A stretch of DNA of 64,000 nt. Origin: an uncultured Ruminococcus sp. (lineage in GTDB: Bacteria > Bacillota > Clostridia > Oscillospirales > Ruminococcaceae). Each line of letters begins with the position of its first letter. Position 1 is the first letter of the stretch. Position numbers and translations under genes: made by a program. A model generated the notes under the pieces. The model saw nothing but the letters and a program-made list of their open reading frames with translations, had not been told where the DNA came from and did not search any database. Where the stretch lies: the NCBI GenBank assembly GCA_947627275.1, contig CANQVK010000013.1:1-64000 (forward strand), given 5' to 3'. Of this stretch, positions 59,146-64,000 are shown one piece after another.

Positions 59146-60744
59146 ATGTATAAAATCGAAAAGCTTAATGAGCTGGCAAAGAAGGTTGCCGAAAAAAGAG
59201 CCGCAAATGCCGAATTAGAGCCGAGAAGAATGACCGCGGAGGAAAAGGACGCTCTCCTTGCCGCTTTTCATCCCGATTATAAGCAGGATGAGTTTACCGT
59301 GCTTTCCGCTGGCGTAAACAAAGGCGAAAAAGTCCCCTCTCAGCTTGCAGAGCTTTTGCAGGGCAAGAGCAGGATCTCCGCCGATGACGTTGATCTTTCC
59401 GCTCCCGACTATGAAACCGATGTACTGATAATCGGCGGCGGCGGCGCAGGCGCTTCGGCTGCAATCGAAGCCGATGAAGCCGGCGTAAAGGCTATGATAG
59501 TTACAAAGCTTCGTATCGGCGACGCAAATACCATGATGGCAGAGGGCGGTATACAGGCTGCCGACAAGCCGAACGATTCCCCTGCGATCCATTACATAGA
59601 CGCTTTCGGAGGCGGTCACTTTGCCGCTAAGCCCGAGCTTGTAAAGAACCTTGTTACAAAAGCACCCGAGGCTATTCTCTGGCTCAATAAGCTGGGCGTT
59701 GAGTTTGATAAAGAACCGGACGGCACAATGGTAACCACTCACGGCGGCGGTACTTCAAGAAAGAGAATGCACGCCGCAAAGGATTATTCCGGTGCGGAGA
59801 TCATGCGTACACTCAGAGACGAAGTGCTTAACAGGGGCATACCCGTTATCGACTTCACGGCTGCTATCGAGATAATTCTCGACGAGAACGGTAAAGCGGC
59901 AGGCGCAGTCCTCATGAACATGGAAACAAAGGAACTGCTTGTCGCTCGTGCCAAGACCGTTATTATCGCCACGGGCGGTGCAGGACGTCTGCACTATCAG
60001 GGATTCCCGACATCAAATCACTACGGAGCGACTGCGGACGGACTTATTCTCGGCTACCGCGTCGGCGCAGGTCTGCTTTATGCCGATACTCTCCAGTATC
60101 ACCCCACAGGCACAGGCTATCCTGAACAGATCTTCGGCGCGCTCGTTACGGAGAAAGTCCGCTCGCTCGGAGCTAAGCTTGTGAACATTGACGGCGAAGT
60201 ATTCATGCATCCGCTTGAAACCCGCGACGTAACTGCGGCTTCCATTATACGTGAATGCTCAGAGCGCGGCAAGGGCGTTGAAACTCCTCTTGGAAAGGCT
60301 GTATGGCTTGACACACCTATGATCGAATATAAGCACGGCGAGGGTACTATCGAGAAAAGAATACCCGCTATGATGCGTATGTTCGGCAAGTACGGCATTG
60401 ACATACGCAAAGAGCCGATACTTGTTTATCCTACGCTTCACTACCAGAACGGCGGACTTAATATCTCGGTAGACTGCTCTACAGACGTTGAAAATCTGTA
60501 TGCGGCAGGAGAGGTCGCAGGCGGCATTCACGGCAGAAACCGTCTTATGGGCAATTCGCTCCTTGACGTTATCGTATTCGGCAGAGACGCAGGCAAGAAT
60601 GCGGCTGCAAAGGCTAAGGATATGCCTGTTCCCGAAAAGCTCACCCTTGCGCATATTGAAAAATTCAACAAGGAGCTTACAGAAGCAGGAGTTGCAGGCG
60701 ATACGGTATCTCCCATGCTGCTGCCTCATTATGCAAGAAAGTAA
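59146..60744 (+). CDS. Soluble fumarate reductase flavoprotein subunit
   Basis: About 532 residues from ATG 59146 (AAGGAGGAG upstream). There is an N-terminal extension of about 90 residues before the FAD motif VLIIGGGGAGASAAIEA. HGGGTSRKR, LQYHPTG and GEVAGGIHGRNRLMGNSL match FrdA/TfrA-type dicarboxylate binding. The position of the histidine that holds FAD covalently in membrane FrdA/SdhA is Asn128 in GDANTMMAEGG, so FAD is probably non-covalent. No membrane anchor subunit is encoded. It would reduce fumarate to succinate; succinate oxidation cannot be excluded by sequence. Confidence 0.88.
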   Translation: MYKIEKLNELAKKVAEKRAANAELEPRRMTAEEKDALLAAFHPDYKQDEFTVLSAGVNKGEKVPSQLAELLQGKSRISADDVDLSAPDYETDVLIIGGGGAGASAAIEADEAGVKAMIVTKLRIGDANTMMAEGGIQAADKPNDSPAIHYIDAFGGGHFAAKPELVKNLVTKAPEAILWLNKLGVEFDKEPDGTMVTTHGGGTSRKRMHAAKDYSGAEIMRTLRDEVLNRGIPVIDFTAAIEIILDENGKAAGAVLMNMETKELLVARAKTVIIATGGAGRLHYQGFPTSNHYGATADGLILGYRVGAGLLYADTLQYHPTGTGYPEQIFGALVTEKVRSLGAKLVNIDGEVFMHPLETRDVTAASIIRECSERGKGVETPLGKAVWLDTPMIEYKHGEGTIEKRIPAMMRMFGKYGIDIRKEPILVYPTLHYQNGGLNISVDCSTDVENLYAAGEVAGGIHGRNRLMGNSLLDVIVFGRDAGKNAAAKAKDMPVPEKLTLAHIEKFNKELTEAGVAGDTVSPMLLPHYARK

Positions 60745-60765
60745 TAAATTTTAAGAATATTTTCA

Positions 60766-60789
60766 AGGGACGCCATTTTTGACGTCCCT
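60766..60789 (+). terminator. Short hairpin after the fumarate reductase gene
   Basis: AGGGACG (60766-60772) pairs with CGTCCCT (60783-60789) without a strong T run after it. Termination may be partial, allowing read-through into the carrier gene. Confidence 0.45.
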
Positions 60790-60820
60790 GCAATTTGTAA
60801 TTAAGAAAGAGTGATATTTA

Positions 60821-62065
60821 ATGGAGCTATTTGGCGGTATTCTTTCTGTCAAAGCCGTTTCCTTTCTTTTATTCTCGATCATGGGAATAATTTCGTTAGG
60901 TTATATTTTAGGAAGAATTGAGATAAAGGGCATATCCCTCGGTTCAGCCGGAGTATTTCTTGTTGCACTGCTTTACGGCTGCCTTTTTTACGACGATCTG
61001 TCGGCTCAGCTTTTTGTCGAATGGAAAGACGAAATGGGCAATGTCGTTAATACGGAAACGTTTGTGTCGTCAGCGCTGAAAATCATTGATAATATCGGAC
61101 TTATTCTGTTTGTCACGGCAGTAGGGTTCATAGCGGGTCCGAACTTCTTCGGCAATTTTAAAAAGAATTTCAAATCATACGTTGTACTCGCGGTTATCAT
61201 TATTTTAAGCGGCGGACTTGCATGTTCGGGCTGCATTCTTGTGGGACGCAATTTCACAGACCTCGAAAGCGGCGAATTTACTGCGCTCCTTACGGGAATC
61301 CTTTCAGGCGCTCTTACAAGTACTCCGGGATTCTCGGCAGCGAAAGAAGCGGCAAAGGATTATGTCGACGCCGTTTCGGTAGGCTACGGAATAGCCTATA
61401 TCTTCGGAGTTCTGGGCGTAGTGTTCTTCGTTCAGATAATCCCGAAAATGCTAAAAGCAAATATGGCGGAAGAACGCAAGCTTCTTGCAGATATTGATTC
61501 CAAAAGCGATAAAAAGTCGGTAAAGAAAAAGCTCCTTGAAATGGACGGCTTCGGCATCATGCCTTTCGGGGCGGCGGCGCTTATCGGTATAATCGTCGGC
61601 GCATTCAAGATAGGTAATTTTTCACTTTCAACTACAGGCGGCTGTCTGCTTGTTGCGCTTATATTCGGTCATATCGGTCATATAGGAAAAATCAGCATCA
61701 TGCCAAAGGATCATACGCTAAAGGTATTCCGTGAATTCGGACTTGTTATGTTCCTCATTGGCGCAGGAGTATCCGGCGGAGCAAGATTTGCCGAATATTT
61801 CGAGCCTGTATACTTCCTTTACGGCATGATCATGACTATCGTACCTATGGTATTAGGTTTCCTCTTTGCTAAGTACGTGCTTAAGCTTAGTCTGCTAAAC
61901 AACCTCGGCTCTATCACGGGCGGTATGACTTCGACCCCTGCACTTGGTACGCTTATCAGTACGGCAGGCACTGAGGACGTTGCTTCCGCTTATGCGGCAA
62001 CTTACCCTGTCGCTCTTATATCAGTCGTTATAGTTTCGCAGGTATTGATTTTGATATTTAAATAA
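60821..62065 (+). CDS. AspT/YidE-type membrane carrier
   Basis: 414 residues with about ten membrane helices in two repeated halves, each with a glycine-rich GALTSTPGF or GGMTSTPAL motif (near 166 and 374), as in the AspT/YidE/YbjL exchanger duplication. The central TrkA-C domains of AspT are missing; only a short charged loop (about 215-240, ADIDSKSDKKSVKKKLLEMD) joins the halves. AspT exchanges aspartate and alanine. Next to a fumarate reductase a dicarboxylate such as succinate is a reasonable guess, not shown. Confidence 0.75.
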   Translation: MELFGGILSVKAVSFLLFSIMGIISLGYILGRIEIKGISLGSAGVFLVALLYGCLFYDDLSAQLFVEWKDEMGNVVNTETFVSSALKIIDNIGLILFVTAVGFIAGPNFFGNFKKNFKSYVVLAVIIILSGGLACSGCILVGRNFTDLESGEFTALLTGILSGALTSTPGFSAAKEAAKDYVDAVSVGYGIAYIFGVLGVVFFVQIIPKMLKANMAEERKLLADIDSKSDKKSVKKKLLEMDGFGIMPFGAAALIGIIVGAFKIGNFSLSTTGGCLLVALIFGHIGHIGKISIMPKDHTLKVFREFGLVMFLIGAGVSGGARFAEYFEPVYFLYGMIMTIVPMVLGFLFAKYVLKLSLLNNLGSITGGMTSTPALGTLISTAGTEDVASAYAATYPVALISVVIVSQVLILIFK

Positions 62066-62079
62066 AAATCCATTGAAAT

Positions 62080-62115
62080 TATAGTGAACGCCAAAATATT
62101 TTGTCGTTTGCTATA
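62080..62115. repeat. 36-bp palindromic repeat, copy 3
   Basis: TATAGTGAACG pairs with CGTTTGCTATA around CCAAAATATTTTGT. It is nearly the same as 8811-8846. Confidence 0.6.
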
Positions 62116-62116
62116 A

Positions 62117-62162
62117 AATATCCCGTCAAAGCCATGATTTTCCGCAGCTCTGACGGGATATT
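62117..62162 (+). terminator. Terminator of the carrier gene
   Basis: AATATCCCGTCA (62117-62128) pairs perfectly with TGACGGGATATT (62151-62162), followed by CTTATTCT. Confidence 0.7.
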
Positions 62163-62169
62163 CTTATTC

Positions 62170-62204
62170 TGAAAAGACGAAACGCCCTGCAATAGAGGGC
62201 GTTT
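62170..62204 (-). terminator. Terminator of glmS
   Basis: On the minus strand AAACGCCCT and AGGGCGTTT (62196-62204 with 62180-62188) form a 9-bp stem followed by CGTCTTTTC, 12 nt after the glmS stop. Confidence 0.75.
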
Positions 62205-62216
62205 AAAAATACTGCT

Positions 62217-64000
62217 TTATTCTACCGTAACGCTTTTAGCAAGATTTCTCGGCTTATCGACATCATATCCCTTAGCAACAGAAACATAGTAGCCAAGAAG
62301 CTGAAGCGGAATTACCGAAAGGCTTCCTGCAAAATGAGGGTCTGTCTTAGGAATGTACACAGTGAAATCCGCAAGATCCTCCATACCGTAATTGCCGTAT
62401 GTGGTAAGTCCCATAAGAGACGCTCCCCTGCTCTTTACCTCGACCATATTGCTGACTGTCTTTTCGTAAAGATCAGGCTGAGTAAGGATTCCGATAACAG
62501 GCATTTTATCCTCGATAAGACTGATAGGACCGTGCTTAAGCTCGCCTGCCGCATATGCCTCGGAATGGATATAGCTTATCTCTTTCATTTTAAGACTGCC
62601 CTCAAGTCCGATAGCATAGTCTATTCCTCTGCCGATAAAGAACGCGTCCTTACAGCCTGCAAGCTTGTTTGCATACCACTGGATACGCTCCTTGTCCTCT
62701 AATATCTTCTCTATTTTTTCGGGGATCGTATTCATCTCGGCAAGCAGCTTGTCATACATCTCCTGCTCCATTTCGCCCCTTGCAAGAGCAAACTGCATTG
62801 CGAGGAGATAGCCGGCAATAAGCTGAGCGCTGTATGCTTTGGTAGTCGCAACTGAAATTTCAGGTCCGGCAAGCGTATAGAACACGCTGTCCGCCTCACG
62901 TGCAATAGACGAACCGACAACGTTCACGATACCGAACGTCTTTACGCCCATGTCCTTCGCCATTCGGAGTGCAGCAAGGCTATCCGCCGTTTCTCCCGAC
63001 TGACTTACGATGATCACCATACTGTTTTTTGCAAGCTTCATTTTTCTGTATCGGAACTCCGAAGCAAGCTCAACGCGAACCGCAATTGAAGTGAACTCCT
63101 CGATAACGTACTGCACCGCCATTCCGACATGATAAGCAGAACCGCATGCAACTATATATATCTGCTGAATCGCTTTCATTTCCTCATCAGTAAGACCGTG
63201 TTCGCCAAAATCTATCCTGCCGTCCTTGACAACGGAATTTATAGTATCTTTGATAACCTTTGGCTGCTCGTGTATCTCTTTGAGCATGAAATGTTCGTAT
63301 CCGCCTTTTTCGGCAGCCTCGGCATCCCACTTTATCTCAACAAGCTCCTTTTCTATTTCCTCACGGTCAATATCGTAAAAGGTTGCGTTTCCTTTTTCGA
63401 GCCTTGCAATTTCCATGTTACCGATGTAATAAACGCTTCTGGTATATTTCAGTACAGCAGGTACGTCCGACGCAACATAAGTCTCGCCGCCCGTTATGCC
63501 TATTATCATGGGACTGTCCTTACGGGCAGTGTAGATCTCTCCGGGATAATCGCCGAACATAACGCAAAGAGCGTAAGAACCTCTGATACGTATCATTGCA
63601 CGGGCGATCGAATCCACAGGGCCCTGACCGTACTTTTTATAGTAATAATCTATCAGCTTTACTGCGACCTCGGTATCAGTCTGGGAATTAAAGCTGTAGC
63701 CGCTTTTCGTCAGCTTTTCTCTAAGCTCCTGATAATTCTCGATAATGCCGTTATGAACAGCAACGACGTTTTCATCGTCGCTGGCATGGGGATGAGCGTT
63801 AAGGGTAGACGGCTCGCCGTGAGTTGCCCAACGAGTATGTCCGATGCCGCAGCTTCCGCTGACAGCCTCGCCGTCGTTTGTCATTTTTTTGAGAACTTCA
63901 AGCTTGCCCTTAGCCTTGATAACGGTCACAGGCTCAGAACCGCTGCGAACGGCAATTCCTGCCGAATCATATCCTCTGTATTCAAGCTTTGACAGACCGT
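62217..64000 (-). CDS. glmS: Glutamine-fructose-6-phosphate aminotransferase, 5' end outside the window
   Basis: The frame continues to the window edge, so the start codon lies beyond 64000; the visible beginning is GLSKLEYRGYDSAGIAV, part of the glutaminase domain. GHTRWATHGEPSTLNAHPH, HNGIIENYQELR and the two SIS isomerase domains (IVACGSAYHVGMA, FIGRGIDYAIGLEGSLKMKE) follow, ending with the typical KSVTVE. It makes glucosamine-6-phosphate for peptidoglycan. Whether a glmS ribozyme precedes it cannot be seen here. Confidence 0.96.
   Translation of the reverse strand, partial: GLSKLEYRGYDSAGIAVRSGSEPVTVIKAKGKLEVLKKMTNDGEAVSGSCGIGHTRWATHGEPSTLNAHPHASDDENVVAVHNGIIENYQELREKLTKSGYSFNSQTDTEVAVKLIDYYYKKYGQGPVDSIARAMIRIRGSYALCVMFGDYPGEIYTARKDSPMIIGITGGETYVASDVPAVLKYTRSVYYIGNMEIARLEKGNATFYDIDREEIEKELVEIKWDAEAAEKGGYEHFMLKEIHEQPKVIKDTINSVVKDGRIDFGEHGLTDEEMKAIQQIYIVACGSAYHVGMAVQYVIEEFTSIAVRVELASEFRYRKMKLAKNSMVIIVSQSGETADSLAALRMAKDMGVKTFGIVNVVGSSIAREADSVFYTLAGPEISVATTKAYSAQLIAGYLLAMQFALARGEMEQEMYDKLLAEMNTIPEKIEKILEDKERIQWYANKLAGCKDAFFIGRGIDYAIGLEGSLKMKEISYIHSEAYAAGELKHGPISLIEDKMPVIGILTQPDLYEKTVSNMVEVKSRGASLMGLTTYGNYGMEDLADFTVYIPKTDPHFAGSLSVIPLQLLGYYVSVAKGYDVDKPRNLAKSVTVE

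Overview
The window looks like the chromosome of a cellulosome-forming Ruminococcus-like gut or rumen clostridium (Oscillospiraceae). The reasons are type I dockerins on several secreted glycanases, a membrane-anchored cohesin, a BspA-like leucine-rich-repeat protein, Gram-positive Shine-Dalgarno sequences and sigma-A promoters, and a clostridial set of redox enzymes. No rRNA, tRNA or CRISPR array was seen. The species assignment is inference from domain content; no database was searched.

Layout. 1-5.1 kb: degV, trmL, a small membrane ORF, and a leftward pyrimidine operon (zinc-ribbon LRR protein, pyrK, pyrD, ruvX). 5.1-8.8 kb: two leftward secreted dockerin proteins, one with GLUG repeats and one GH5 cellulase, whose dockerin DNA is almost identical. 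8.9-17.6 kb: a rightward operon behind a strong promoter and a cobalamin riboswitch. It encodes a small HNH-repeat protein, a secreted intrinsic-factor-like dockerin protein, a membrane cohesin, a DUF4430 lipoprotein and an ECF transporter. 17.6-24.5 kb: a sigma/DUF4179 pair, then a two-component system and an ABC exporter. 24.6-30.7 kb: an AraC regulator divergent from a giant pectin-degrading protein, which is preceded by a long hairpin leader. About 30.8-37.9 kb: a small integrative element (parA, parB, CPBP protease, HEAT protein, sigma-like protein, MazF, Xis, Int) without conjugation genes. 38-48.6 kb: AAA-ATPase/nuclease, HAD phosphatase, lon, engB, lysA, a DUF2185-like protein, aconitase and two small membrane proteins. 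48.6-62.1 kb: icd, rex, fumC, hdrBCA, flxDCBA-like genes, a soluble fumarate reductase pair and an AspT/YidE-type carrier. The window ends inside glmS.

Two systems stand out. First, the riboswitch operon reads as an extracellular corrinoid-scavenging machine. The scavenging protein combines a transcobalamin/intrinsic-factor-like beta domain with an alpha-toroid, and carries a dockerin. The neighbouring gene is a membrane cohesin that could hold it at the surface, next to a DUF4430 lipoprotein and an ECF transporter in which both ATPases and the S component are one polypeptide. Second, 52-60.7 kb reads as an Hdr-Flx electron-bifurcating complex encoded directly upstream of a soluble fumarate reductase. 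It is flanked by fumarase, isocitrate dehydrogenase, aconitase and the NADH sensor Rex, which suggests NADH-driven fumarate respiration to succinate coupled to ferredoxin reduction.

Smaller genome-dynamics signals include a 127-161 bp MITE-like family with 23-bp terminal inverted repeats, a 36-bp palindrome present twice intact plus a likely third partial copy, a 140-bp dockerin gene-conversion tract, and a 12-bp homopolymer in a promoter spacer. Residue positions are counted by eye from the translations and may be off by a few.
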